A stretch of 64,000 nt of DNA from Arabidopsis thaliana (lineage: Eukaryota; Streptophyta; Magnoliopsida; Brassicales; Brassicaceae). Below are positions 32,583-42,862 of the stretch, piece by piece; positions within the stretch are counted from its first letter, which is position 1; each line of letters begins with the position of its first letter. The notes below the pieces were generated by a model that worked only from the letters and a program-made list of their open reading frames with translations, ran no database searches and was not told the DNA's origin. The stretch covers positions 11,470,001 through 11,534,000 of the forward strand of contig NC_003076.8 in NCBI RefSeq assembly GCF_000001735.4. The letters run 5' to 3'. The position numbers were made by a program, and so were the translations under genes.

Positions 32583-32940
32583 TTACACCCCCTTATGAGT
32601 ATATTCGTCGAGATCTTTGAAACAGCGTAATCCGCTACGATAGACTAACTTCTTGAAAGTAGCAGTAGATAGCGCCTTGGTGAAGAAGTCAGCCAGATTA
32701 TCATTCGAACGGATCTGTAGAACTCGTACATCGCCGCTCTTTTGTAGATCGTGTGTGAAGATGAATTTTGGTAGGATGTGCTTTGTTCTATTGCCTTTGA
32801 TGTATCCGTCTTTGAGTTGTGCGATGCATGCTGCATTGTCGTCGTACATAATTGTTGGAGTCTTTTTTCCTGCATACATACCAAAGTCTTCTTGTACACA
32901 TTCGCGGCTATCTTCATGAATTGCTAAAATCTCTACATGA
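32583..32940 (-). pseudogene. Copia RNase H C-terminal part, element E
   Basis: The frame 32583-32879 reads TIMYDDNAACIAQLKDGYIK, then TKHILPKFIFTHDLQKSGDV and NLADFFTKALSTATFKKLV, the unmistakable end of a Copia polyprotein. Upstream, in a shifted frame, HVEILAIHEDSRECV (32883-32940) supplies the preceding segment. Beyond 32940 no further pol coding is seen, so RT, integrase and gag are absent or unrecognisable. RNase H would remove RNA during reverse transcription. Confidence 0.82.
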
Positions 32941-33483
32941 TTAGATGATGTGGGAGAGAATAAACAATATTTGAGAATAAGTCTGTTGAACGAATTTCTG
33001 GATAAAGTACATCGCCATTCTTCTGCTGCTCATCAATCTTTCTGATAATTCATCTTGACCATCTTATTTATTTCTCTAAATATCATTAGTGTATAATATT
33101 CATTTGGATGATTGATAGAATTTCCTAATATTCATCAAGTGTATTATTTCCGTTCTCTTTAATGTCTCCTTAAAAACCTTGTCATAGAAAAATCATGTGG
33201 AATAAAAACTATGATAAGGAAAAAGGGTACATCTACGCACATCATTCAATCTCCCCCTCGGAAACATCTTCTTCAGAAGATGATTTTCAATCAAATACAG
33301 TATCTCGTTGGAATTAATAACCATAATCTTAATGATCAAAATTATATGGTTTTCATATAGGCTTACAAATATCATTATCTTGTGATATTTTATCATAGAT
33401 TATTGCCATCGTATTACTTATGATAACTATGTAGGAGTTTTAATGATTTTCAAAACAAATATTAGTTTGATAAATATATTTTG
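32941..33483 (-). other. AT-rich non-coding stretch left of element B
   Basis: No gene. It holds a second Copia-like tail: on the minus strand, CCGAGGGGGAGATTG at about 33249-33263 lies beside the CATAGTTTTTATTCCAC context. A rearranged or nested Copia 3' end is possible. It continues across element B into 42868. Confidence 0.5.
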
Positions 33484-33488
33484 ACAAA
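33484..33488. repeat. target-site duplicate of element B, left
   Basis: ACAAA, repeated exactly at 42863-42867. Confidence 0.85.
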
Positions 33489-34268
33489 TGTGAGAGTCGA
33501 AACTCGCACAATCGAAATTGTATTTAGGGTTCCTTCAAAGAACGGATCTCTGTGATATTCTCAAAGAACAACAGAATTGTTGATTACCTGGGATGGTGTT
33601 CTTGATTTTATTATTGAGATAATGTTGATTTGATCGTACAAGTGTTTCGAAATATAGATAATAAGTGTTTTGCCTTCAAAGTCAAAGCGTTTTTTGATAG
33701 CCTGAAGTTGAGAGCGTTTTTGTGCGTCTCCTCTTTGTTTGTCCTTTGAGGCGCTTTATATAGGGCTTTGGTGAATCGCCTCTCGCGATATTCTCGGAAG
33801 ATTTCCAATTATCTTAGAGTCGGTGATGGAGATTATCTTTATCCTTGGAGAATTTTGCAGGATCTTCCATATTCGACAATATCCTAGGAGATCTTCCAGT
33901 GTCATTTCCGGGTTTTCCGGGAATGGTGTTTCGATCTTACATCGGTTCTAAGTTTTCTCCTCGGATACGAAGTTTCTCCCGAGCCGGGTCAGGTTGGTCC
34001 TCGAGCCGCAGTCAGGCGGCTCGTCGCCTGGAGGTATGCATGAGCCGAATGATGTCTGCATGAGGCGTTTCGAGGCCGGCTCGGGTAAACTTCGTAGTGA
34101 CGTCTGAGGAGTTTCAATGCCAGCTCGGGATGGCTCTTTGAAGTGATGCCCGAGGTGTTTTGAGTCCCGCTCGGGGTGGTCCTTTGAAATGATGCCCGAG
34201 CCAACGGTCCTGGCCTTAGGCATTTCCTCTGGTCGGCTCGGTTACTTGGGTGAAATCCGACCCCAACA
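33489..34268 (-). repeat. 3' LTR of element B
   Basis: 780 bp. The minus-strand promoter candidate CCTATATAAAGCG lies at about 33748-33760. Many CGAGCC/GGCTCG repeats lie at 33975-34210. Confidence 0.9.
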
Positions 34269-34283
34269 GTTTGCCCCCCAGCT
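34269..34283 (-). other. polypurine tract of element B
   Basis: The minus strand reads AAGCTGGGGGGCAAAC before the LTR start TGTTGGGG. Confidence 0.8.
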
Positions 34284-34540
34284 TATTGACTTTGGCGGGA
34301 GAGGCGATGAGCTTTATGAATGGATATCCAAGCCGACTATTCGTCTTCCCAAGTCGTGACTTCGTCGCTTCACCTTCCTGGACGGTCAAACTTCTGTTGC
34401 ATGCAGCAGACTCTTTTTTAAGAAGCAGAAACGTTTCTTGCTTATTCCCGAGGATCACGCAAACGTTTCTCTTTCAGCCGAGCCCACGCGCTTCTAACAC
34501 GTTTCATCATTTATTGCGGACCCGACGCGCCTTCATAAAT

Positions 34541-34552
34541 CTTATATATAGC
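34541..34552 (+). promoter_or_regulatory. TATA box of the antisense ORF
   Basis: CTTATATATAGCG lies about 200 bp upstream of the plus-strand ATG at 34749 and in the sense of that ORF, inside the tail of element B rather than its LTR. Confidence 0.55.
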
Positions 34553-34748
34553 GAGCCATCCCCTTGAGAATTTCTCATTTGAAGTTTTTGATGAAAAAAT
34601 AAAGGTTTGCCTCATTCTCTCTGATCTTGATATTCTTATTGTTTTCTCTTTTTACTGTGAAGTTCCGCCATTTCTTTTTAAATATTTGATTTTGCCGGTT
34701 AGAACATTTTGTTGTTTCCTTGTCTAGTTAGACGTCTCCAAGCCGAAA

Positions 34749-36415
34749 ATGGATTCTAAATCTCCTTCCACCCCGAGCGCCTCTCTCTACGACTCCAGTG
34801 ATTCGAACCATCAAGATGACCTTCCCCCCCCCCCATCCACAAACGAAGGGCGGTTTGGACGTCCTCGGAGGACGATGCCTTCAACAAAGATCGAGGACTT
34901 TCTTTATTTCGGCCCGAATGAGACGGAGGATATTCAGCGTCTCAACGAACAGAGGGCTTTTGAGAAAGCCGAGAAGAAAAAGAAGAAGAAAGGCAAGAGG
35001 GCGATAGTGCCAAATCCTCTTGGCTCGACTTTGTGCACCGAGCGGTTGCTTTCGGATCTGAGGCCTCGATTCAATCTAGGTGAGGTCACTCTACGTGTGC
35101 CGAGCCCCGATGAGCGAGCCGACAATCCCCGTACGGGCTCCTATACTTTGTATGGGGGATTTTTCTATTTTTGCTTTCTATGGCTTCCGGTCCCGAGGCT
35201 GGTTTTGGGGTACGTGACATCGTACCAGATCGCCCTCTCCCAGATTACGACGCGATCCTTGACACATTTGCTCGGGATTCTGGTTCGGAGTTATGAATCT
35301 GAGACCGACATCACGCTTGCTCATCTGAGAAATCTCCTTGAGATCCGGCAGGTTCTTAAATCCAAAGTGTATCGGTACTTGACGGGTAGGAAGGTTATTG
35401 ACGGGTACCCGAGCAAAGATGAGCCGTATACCTATCACTTTCTCTTTGTGGCCCTTGAAGATGATATTCACGACGATCTCCTTGGGACGGTTTTGACGAG
35501 ATGAGGAACTTAGGTAGTTATAGCTAACATTCTGTTTGTGCCCGACGCGATTTCATGATTTTTTCTGACTGTTGTTTTCCTTGGTTGCAAAACGCACCCT
35601 CAAATTCCTCGAGCCAATTCCAGACGATTTTCTTTTGGCGTTGCGTCTACTTCACGGTGTTTCTTGTCCTTCCAGCTTGGAGTCCTCAAATCATCGTACC
35701 CAATTCTTCGTAGACATGCAGTCGACCAAGCTTACTTTGAGGGAGGTTTACGCGAAGAAAAAGGAGGACAAGGAGAGGCGCCTGATGGAGGAGAAGCATC
35801 TTGCCGAGGCGGGGTTGATCTCACTGCATGCTTCTCCCGACGCGACTTTTCCCGCTGATGCGCCTACACCCGAGGCGACAATGCCGATTGAGTTGGCGTC
35901 TACTGAGGCTCGGGTGGCCTATCTGCCCGCTGATGCGCCTGTATCCGAGGCGGTTGTTGCGTTGCCGGCGACTGATAAGGCAGCAGGGAAGCGTGTTCGG
36001 ACGGATGACTCCTCGTCCAAGAAGAAGAAGAGCAAAAGGAAGAAGCTCTCAAACGACGAGGCGGAGAAGGAGCTCCCAATCTTTGAAGATCGGATCGCCT
36101 TTGCAAACCGTCTCGGGGGCTGTTCGGGTCCTCTACTCCCTCCGCCAGATACTCTCTTAGAGTCGCGGAAGTATGCCGAGACGGCATCTCACTTCTTGCA
36201 GGTACGTGTAACCCTTTTCCTTCTCGTCTGTGCGTTGTTTCTAAGTTCTCATCTCGTAATTTGTCTCTAATCTGCTCTCCAGGTTGTTACCTCGATGAAC
36301 CGGATGGTTCATTCGTATGATTTGGCCATGCGGACTAACATGGAGGCGGCCAACAAGTTGGGAAAAAGACGAGGCGCTCCGAGCCGTCGCTCATCGTATT
36401 AGCCGAAGCGTTCAA
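34749..36415 (+). pseudogene. antisense extra ORF (aORF) of Tat-like element B, with introns
   Basis: Runs opposite to the element's gag-pol. Part one (34749-35504, 251 codons) starts MDSKSPSTPSASLYDSS, has a basic KKKKKKGKRA run, then LGYVTSYQIALSQITTRSLTH and ITLAHLRNLLEIRQVLKS, the style of the plant gypsy-type transposon domain. Part two (35572 onward) has RTLKFLEPIPDDFLLALRLL, a Lys/Glu coiled stretch, Ala/Pro/Asp-rich imperfect repeats (PADAPTPEA, PADAPVSEA) and a KKKKSKRKK cluster that could target the nucleus. A 81-bp intron at 36202-36282 (CAG|GTACGTG...CTCCAG|GTT) joins SHFLQ to VVTSMNRMVHSYDLA. An intron probably also separates the two main parts. The end is damaged by a shift at an A run near 36363. 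Function is unknown. Confidence 0.65.
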
Positions 36416-36865
36416 AAAATCGTGAATCGAATTATTATTTATGCGGAAGTTAAAAATTACAAAATAATAAATGGGAGAATGGGTATACGGACCCACTCCC
36501 CCCTTTTTAATGGGGGGGGTAGCTAAACTCGTCCGAGGACGAGCTGCCTACATACTCTTTTTAGGGATCAAGACACCTCGTAGTTCAAATTTAGTCACCT
36601 CGGATTTAGTTGTAGTATTTCCTTAGGTGCATTGCGTTCCAGGATCTTGGAACGGCTTTGCCGCTTAAGTCGGCAAGTTCATATACTCCGGGTCGGACGA
36701 ACTTAGAGATCAAGTATGGTCCTTCCCGATTCGCCCCTAGCTTCCCAGCGTTCGGTTCAGCGGTGTTTTGGAAGACTTTTCGGAGAACTCGGTCCCCTTC
36801 TTGAAAATTCGCTGTCGGACGTTCGAATTGTAATACCGAGCCATTTCATTCTGATAATTTTATAT
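36416..36865 (-). other. non-coding tail between integrase and aORF in element B
   Basis: No gene is supported. It contains a short complementary pair of tracts, CCCCCCTTTTTAATGGGGGGG (36498-36518), that could fold. Frames are stop-rich. Confidence 0.5.
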
Positions 36866-37800
36866 TCACACCAAGGCTGAATCTCTTCGTTCATTGATTA
36901 GATCGAGTTCGTCGAGTAACCTTCGAGTATTATCTGGTTCGTGCTCAGGAGATAGGCTTCGCAGCAGGCTCGGTACCGTCATTTCGGCTGGAATTACACA
37001 TTCCGTTCCGTAGACTAAGGCGAATGGGGTTTCTCCCGTGGCTCGACGCGGTATCGTCAGATGCGACCATAGAACACCGTCGAGTTCGTCGGACCACGAG
37101 CCCTTTTTAGCGGCGAACCGTTTCTTCAAACCATCGAGGATTGTTTTGTTTGCGGCCTCGGCTTGGCTGTTTCCTTGGGGATATTGCGGTGTTGATTTGC
37201 TAAGTCGAATTCCCCATTTATCGCAGAAGCCTTGGAAGTGGGTTGATATAAATGGTGAGCCGTTATCTATAACAATCTCGTAAGGTATCCCGTGGCCACA
37301 TAAGATATGTTTCCACACGAAGCTCTCGACTTGAGCGTCCTTGATGCTGGCATAAGATTCGGCCTCTATCGACTTAGAGAAATAATTGGTTAAGACGAGA
37401 ACTAACTTTTTCTGCTTCGAGGCATGCATAGGTCCGATTATGTCCATCGACCAACACATGAATGGATATGGCGAGGCGATTGATGACAAGAGCTCGGCCG
37501 GTTGATGGATCGTTGGCGCGTGCCTTTGACATTTTTCGCATCGTTTGGAGAATTTTTTGCAATCTTTGATCATCGTCGGCTAGAAGAAACCGTGGCGTTT
37601 TATCTTGATGGTTAAGGCTCTTCCCCCGGAATGATTTCCACACGAGCCTCCGTGAACTTCTTTCATGACTTTGCGAGCCGCTTCTTTTTCCACACAAGTC
37701 ATTAAGGGTACGGATAGTCGCCACTTGTAGAGTTTCTCCTCGACCAGAACGAAGCGTGCAGTCTGAGCTTTAAGTTTCTAAGCTTCCCATTTGTCTGAGG
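36866..37800 (-). pseudogene. integrase of Tat-like element B
   Basis: The longest frame is 36866-37573. Upstream pieces to about 37720 give HGGSCGNHSGGRALTIKIKR, a stop in place of Trp, then [20 protein letters not shown], which completes an intact HHCC zinc finger. The catalytic core follows with [11 protein letters not shown] (first Asp), [16 protein letters not shown] (second Asp) and [16 protein letters not shown] (Glu). After the core comes [15 protein letters not shown]. Integrase inserts element DNA into chromosomes using those three acidic residues, all present here. The TGG-to-TAG stop in the N-terminal part and the stop after [10 protein letters not shown] break it. Confidence 0.87.
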
Positions 37801-37975
37801 GCACTTTCCCTTCGAATATGTAGCTTTTGATGGGATCTATCCATTCGGAGTCGCAACCCAGGTCTGGGCTATCATCCGAAGCGTCGTCGCAATCCGCGCC
37901 AACTTGTATGTGGAAGACAAGTTCGTTTTTGCCGAGCTTGATACTTGGCTTCTCGATAAACTCTACCGGAATGAC

Positions 37976-38422
37976 TCATCTCAGGCTTGGGTCAGTTGTT
38001 GAGGCCAGAGCAGCTAGGGTGTCGGCCGATGTATTTTCACCTCGAGGGATCCTCGTTAACTCGAATTCGTCTAAATGCTTCGCCAGATTTTGTACATGAG
38101 CCAGATAGGCTTCCATTCTTTTGTCCCGAGCCGTGTATTCTCCTTTGAATTGATTTGCGACGAGCTGAGAGTCACAAAAATTGAGTCCGGCTACGAGCGC
38201 TTCGTACTCGACCACGTTGTTGGTAGCCTCGAAGTTTAATTTGAATGATTGTTCGAGAACCTCTCCCGTATGCGAAGTGAGACGGATGCCCACGCCCGAT
38301 CCTTGCTTTGATGACGAGCTATCTACATGCAATAGCCAAGTTGTATCGAGCGGATTCTCCCGGGCCTCCTTTGTGGGTAGTTCCGATACTCGATGGCATA
38401 TTCGATGAGCTCGATTTCCCAT
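37976..38422 (-). pseudogene. second (archaeal-type) RNase H of Tat-like element B
   Basis: 148 residues. LLHVDSSSSKQGSGVGIRL carries the first acidic site, NNVVEYEALVAGLNF the second (E in the VEYEAL block), FCDSQLVANQFKGEY the third (D in CDSQLV), and RIPRGENTSADTLAALAS the end. This second RNase H after RT-RNase H defines the Ogre/Tat branch. The usual block between GLNF and CDSQ is shortened by about eight residues compared with element D (residues around GLRLAQGVGADEVIAYSDSQ), so an in-frame deletion is likely. Confidence 0.85.
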
Positions 38423-39660
38423 TTAGCCAGGCGTCCTGATTGGCTTGGATTGTGTAAGACACTGCAGAGCGGCATGGATCCCATTACTACAATGGAATGG
38501 GATTGAAAGTAGGAACGCAGTTTCCGAGCGGACATTACGACTACTAGGGCGAGTTTTTCCATTTACGGGTAGCGATACTCCGCGCTGGTGAATGTCTGCG
38601 AGACGTAAAAAATCGGTTTCTGCTCGCCTCTGTCTTCTCGAACTAACACTCCCCTGACTGCAGTATCCGACAATGACAACATATAAGTAGAGTGGTTCCC
38701 CGATTACGGGTTTTGCGAGGATTGGTGGGGTCGCCAGGTACTTCTTGAGTTCCTGAAAAGCCTCTTCGCATCGGGTTGTCCATTCGAATTTTTTGTTCCC
38801 CCGGAGCACATCGTAAAAAGCCAAGCATTTGTCGGTAGATTGAGAGATGAATCGGTTAAGGGCTGCAACTCTTCCAGTTAGGCGATGCAATTCTCGCTTG
38901 TTTTAAGGTGATGCCAATCCTAATAACGCCTCGATTTGCTTCGGATTTGCCTCGATGCCGCGATGCGTGACTAGATATTCGAGGAATTCACCTGATCTTA
39001 CCCCGAAGCGGTACTTGGCTGGGTTAAGGTTGACGTTATAGAGGTTTAGCTACTGGAAACATTCACGCAAATGGGATATGTGTTCTTCCTCTTCCATGGA
39101 TTTTATCAGCATGTCGTCGATGTAAACTTCCTTTGTCTTCCCGATCTGTAATGCGAAGATTTTGTTGACGAAGGGTTGATAAGGTGCCCCGGTGTTTTTA
39201 TGTCCGAATGGCATCACTCGGTAGCAAAACATTCCTCGTTCTGTGTAGAAAGCGGTTTTCTCTTGATCGTCGGGGTTCATCATGATTTGGTTGTAGCGAG
39301 CGAAAGCGTCCATGAATGATAGCAATTAGTTTCCAGAGGTTGATTCCACGAGGCGATCGATATGCGGCAATGGGAAACTGTCATTTGGGCAGGCAGACTC
39401 TCCATTTGCCGTTTTTCTCTTTTACTACGATTAGATTTGTGAGTCAGTCGGGGTAATTTGCCTCGGTGATGGAGCCGAAGCTTAACAGTTCCTCTACCTC
39501 GGCTTTCACAGCTTCTGCTCGCTCCCTACATAATTTTCTCCCCTTCTGCTTAACAGGTTTAAACGTTGGGTGGACGTTGAGTTCGTGTGCTACAATTTCG
39601 ACGCTTACTTCGGGCAAGTCTTCCGGGGACCACGCGAATGTATTGACGTTTTCTCTGAGG
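38423..39660 (-). pseudogene. reverse transcriptase and RNase H of Tat-like element B
   Basis: The frame 39050-39325 has LSFMDAFARYNQIMMNPDDQ, MPFGHKNTGAPYQPF and KEVYIDDMLIKSMEEEE, including an intact YIDD catalytic motif. After a stop, 38900-39050 reads GEFLEYLVTHRGIEANPKQI. The frame 38423-38890 has LTGRVAALNRFISQSTDKCL, EEAFQELKKYLATPPILAKP and LYLYVV, the start of the RNase H, followed by a shifted EKLALVVVMSARKLRSYF. Upstream, 39330-39660 holds a broken RT N-terminus (LCRERAEAVKAEVEELL). RT copies the RNA genome. At least four frame breaks are present. Confidence 0.85.
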
Positions 39661-40336
39661 AAAGAAGTTAGCTAGACTGTTAATTCTTTGCCTAGGTCTC
39701 CGCCAATTTCTACGCATCGTTCGGGTTTTTCGTCATCAAGGCAGATGGAGATTACCGGGTCAGGGACTGGTTATGTTGACTCTCGAGCCTCCTCAATCTT
39801 TAGCTCCTATAACTGCTCGGAGATTGCTTTCTCTTTGGCTTGGCCCAGCTTAGCCTTCTTGTGATTTGCGTCGGTTGTTGACTCGGTGACGGGGTTTCTG
39901 AGCTTGTGTGCTGCCATGAAGCAAATTCGGGCGTTTTTCTGATTTCCCCAGATGGTCTTCACGCTGTTGCTTGTGGGAAACTTCACGCAGAGATGATACG
40001 TTGAGGCGACGGCTCAGAATTGATTTAACCATGGCGTGCCGATAATTGTGTTATAAACGGTCGGCTGGTTATCCCCTTGGGTCGGACTAGTAACTTGATG
40101 GTACCGAGGGTCATGGTGGTTTCCCCAGAGAACCCGAGCATAGGTCGCGGAGTCGGTACAATTTGCGTCATCTCGACCTTCATTTCTCGTAGGGTCGTTA
40201 GAAAAATGATGTCTAGTGTGCTCCCCGTGTCGACCAGAACTCTTTCGACGTTAAAATCGCCAATAATTAGTGTAATGTCCAAGGAATCATTAAGCGGACG
40301 GTCCAAGCCGTTAGTGTTGCTCTCGTGAAAAGTCAC
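39660..40336 (-). pseudogene. protease region of Tat-like element B
   Basis: The frame 40025-40336 reads LDITLIIGDFNVERVLVDTG, then STLDIIFLTTL and GFSGETTMTLGTIKLLV. VDTGST is the aspartic protease active site in its gypsy form. A stop at 40025 separates it from decayed linker sequence leading to RT. It would mature gag and pol. Confidence 0.83.
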
Positions 40337-42009
40337 TTCGTCATCTTGTCCTTTAAACAGTCGCGTCCAGTTGCGATTTGAGTCGGCCTTCCTCTGATAA
40401 GCTTTGATTGATGCCGCTGTGTCTTGACAGAAAGCTGAATCTCCTAAAATTGTGAAGATTCTTCCCCGAGCAGCTTCTGGTTCGTCGTCATCTGCCTCGC
40501 GATTGCCTCTGCCTCTCTTGGATCATTCGAGGTTCGTTGCGGGGGCTGTCTATTTAGGATTTGCCACAACATTGACCTGCTCGGTTTTGGCTTTCTCCGC
40601 TTCTAAATCCTCGATGGTTAGGCCTCCACCTATTTCTCTGGCTAGGAATTTAGCTGCCAACATTGCCCCGAGGCTACAACATCTGGAAGTATGATGGCCG
40701 TAGCTCTTATGTAATTCGCAGTATTCCTGCTCGTTTCCCACTGGTTGGTCCTTCGTCCAGGTATAGGATTCTCGTCCGCGACCTCGGCCTTAGGGCGTAT
40801 CAGCTTGATAATTGTGGGCTCCAGAGAAATTTCGTCCTTCATGGGGTACGAATGTTCCGCCTTGAGCGACCTTTTTGTGGTTTGGAGCGCTAGGTTGGGA
40901 TTTTTCGCTACGAGGCGTTTGCTTCGGCGGCTCGTGCCTTTTTGATAGCAGTTCCATTTCCTCCACATGGGAAACATAATCCGAGGCTTGGTGCAAGGCA
41001 TCCCAGATTGTTTGTGGTTTGGATAAGTTTAACTCCTTTCGAAATTCAGACTTGTACCACAACGTTTTTTCAGACCAGAAAGAGTCGCTACATCATTGAT
41101 TCCTTCGACTTTGGCTAGGGTAAATCGGAACTTTGCGAGAAAGTCTCGAAGTGGCTCGTTCGGCTGCTGAGACAATGACCAAAGGTCAGCGTCGGACATG
41201 CCAAGATCGATTAGCACCGAATATTGCTTGAGGACCGATCCAGGGCTGGTCCTTTCAAATGCTCGACGAACAGGTGACAGAGATCGGCGTATCTTTTGTC
41301 GGGTCTGAATTTGGCTTGGGCCACAAAGATTGTGAAAGACTTCAAGTGCCCTTCCGGAACGGAAGATCCTTAGCTTTCCTGAATCTGAAATTACCGCGTT
41401 GGAGATCCTACGAGTGAAAGGAGTGTTATGGGACTCCTCCAGAATGCGGTCGATGTTTGGGGCTGAGGAGACTGCATTATGCATCTGGGATCTCACGAGC
41501 TTCATCTCGGTTTCCGCTTTAGTTAGGGAAAGTTTGATAGCGTTTATTTCTTGTTCTCTAGCATATTCCTCAGCCCATCGGACGTTCTCTTCTGAGTCTT
41601 CATCGTCTGAGACCCCGACCTGACCGGCCTCGGCAACTTCTGCTCGGGGAAGAGGGAGCTGCGGGTCAGTTTCCTCTGCTCGGTTCATCGTGTTTTGGTT
41701 TCCAAAAGCTGCCGGTTCTGCTCGGTCTCCTCCCACTTCTTGCGCGGTTCAGTGGATAGGCCGTGTTGTGTTGCCAGGCGTGTGGATAGTCGTCCTGATC
41801 TGTACTTGGGAGGTAGCTGCTTCGAGCTATTGCGCCAAAGACCAATTCTCCTGTTCTTGATCATCTACCTTCTTCTTGAGTTGAGCCATCATGCTCCTTA
41901 ATTCTGCTAGAACCGCGGGAGCAGTGGCCTCATGAGCGTCTGTCTGGATTGGAGGGATCGGGTTTCCCTCTGCGTCAACAGTGTTACCGGGAATTTGATT
42001 GTTGACCAT
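40337..42009 (-). pseudogene. gag of Tat-like element B, broken and internally deleted
   Basis: The start is at MVNNQIPGNTVDAEGNPI (42009), followed after a stop by 41029-41736, with an acidic and coiled region (SDDEDSEENVRWAEEYARE) and FTRRISNAVISDSGKLRI. The gag core should continue with the P.YDG..DP block but instead jumps to a shifted segment. It resumes at LIDLGMSDADLWSLSQQPNE and LRDFLAKFRFTLAKVEGI. 40790-41062 has LNLSKPQTIWDALHQASDYV. 40550-40741 has the knuckle YCELHKSYGHHTSRCCSL (CxxH..GH....C form). Gag packages the RNA. Several stops and a likely deletion near 41350 inactivate it. Confidence 0.83.
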
Positions 42010-42060
42010 TGTGGATTGGTTGGTTGGTTCTGTGTTCTAAGAGTAAGAGAAATCTCAAAT

Positions 42061-42082
42061 TCCCCTCCTTCTAGCGCCAAAT
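42061..42082 (-). other. primer binding site of element B
   Basis: The minus strand reads ATTTGGCGCTAGAAGGAGGG directly after the LTR end. It has the TTTGGCGC core shared by many Ty3/gypsy sites. Confidence 0.75.
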
Positions 42083-42862
42083 TGTGAGAGTCGAAACTCG
42101 CACAATCAAAATTGTATTTAGGGTTCCTTCAAAGAACGGATCTCTGTGAGATTCTCAAAGAACAACAGAATTGTTGATTACCGCGGTGGGTGTTCTTGAT
42201 TTTATTATTGAGATAATGTTGATTTGATCGTACAAGTGTTTTGAAATATAGAAAATAAGTGTTTTGCCTTCAAAGTTAGAGCGTTTTTTGATAGCCTGAA
42301 GTTGAGAGCGTTTTTGTGCGTCTCCTTTTTGTTTGTCCTTTGAGGCACTTTATATAGGGCTTTGGTGAATCGCCTCTCGGGATATTCTCAGAAGATTTCC
42401 AGTTATCTTAGGGTCGGTGATGGAGATTATCTTTATCCTTGGAGAATTTCGCGGGATCTTCCATATTCGACAATATCCTTGGAGATCTTCCAGTGTCATT
42501 TCCGGGTTTTCCGGCAATGGTGTTTCGATCTTACATCGGTTCTAAGTTTTCTCCTCGGATACGAAGTTTCTCCCGAGCCGGGTCAGGTTGGTCCTCGAGC
42601 CGCAGTCGGGCGGCTCGTCTCTTGGAGGTATGCCTGAGCCGAATGATGTCTGCCCGAGGCGTTTTGAGGTCGGCTCGGGTAAACTTCGTAGTGACGTCCG
42701 AGGCGTTTCAATGCCAGCTCGGGATGGCTCTTTGAAGTGATGCCCGAGGTGTTTCGAGTCCGGCTCGGGGTGGTCCTTTGAAATGATGCCCGAGCCAACG
42801 GTCCTGGCCTTAGGCATTTCCTCTGGTCGGCTCGGTTACTTGGGTGAAATCCGACCCCAACA
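42083..42862 (-). repeat. 5' LTR of element B
   Basis: 780 bp, with minus-strand TATATAAAGTGCC at about 42345-42357 as probable promoter. Followed by ACAAA at 42863-42867. Confidence 0.9.

Larger units (their letters stand above)
33489..42862 (-). mobile_element. Tat-like Ty3/gypsy retrotransposon B, complete but mutated
   Basis: Two 780-bp LTRs (33489-34268 and 42083-42862) have no length difference and, by eye, about 32 mismatches, roughly 4 percent. The target duplicate is ACAAA. On the minus strand the order is LTR (TGTTGGGGTCGG...CTCTCACA), PBS TTTGGCGCTAGAAGGAGG, gag, protease, RT, RNase H, a second RNase H, integrase, a tail with an oppositely oriented ORF, polypurine tract, LTR. The second RNase H and the antisense extra ORF place it in the Ogre/Tat lineage. 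Coding frames contain several stops and shifts. Confidence 0.9.
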
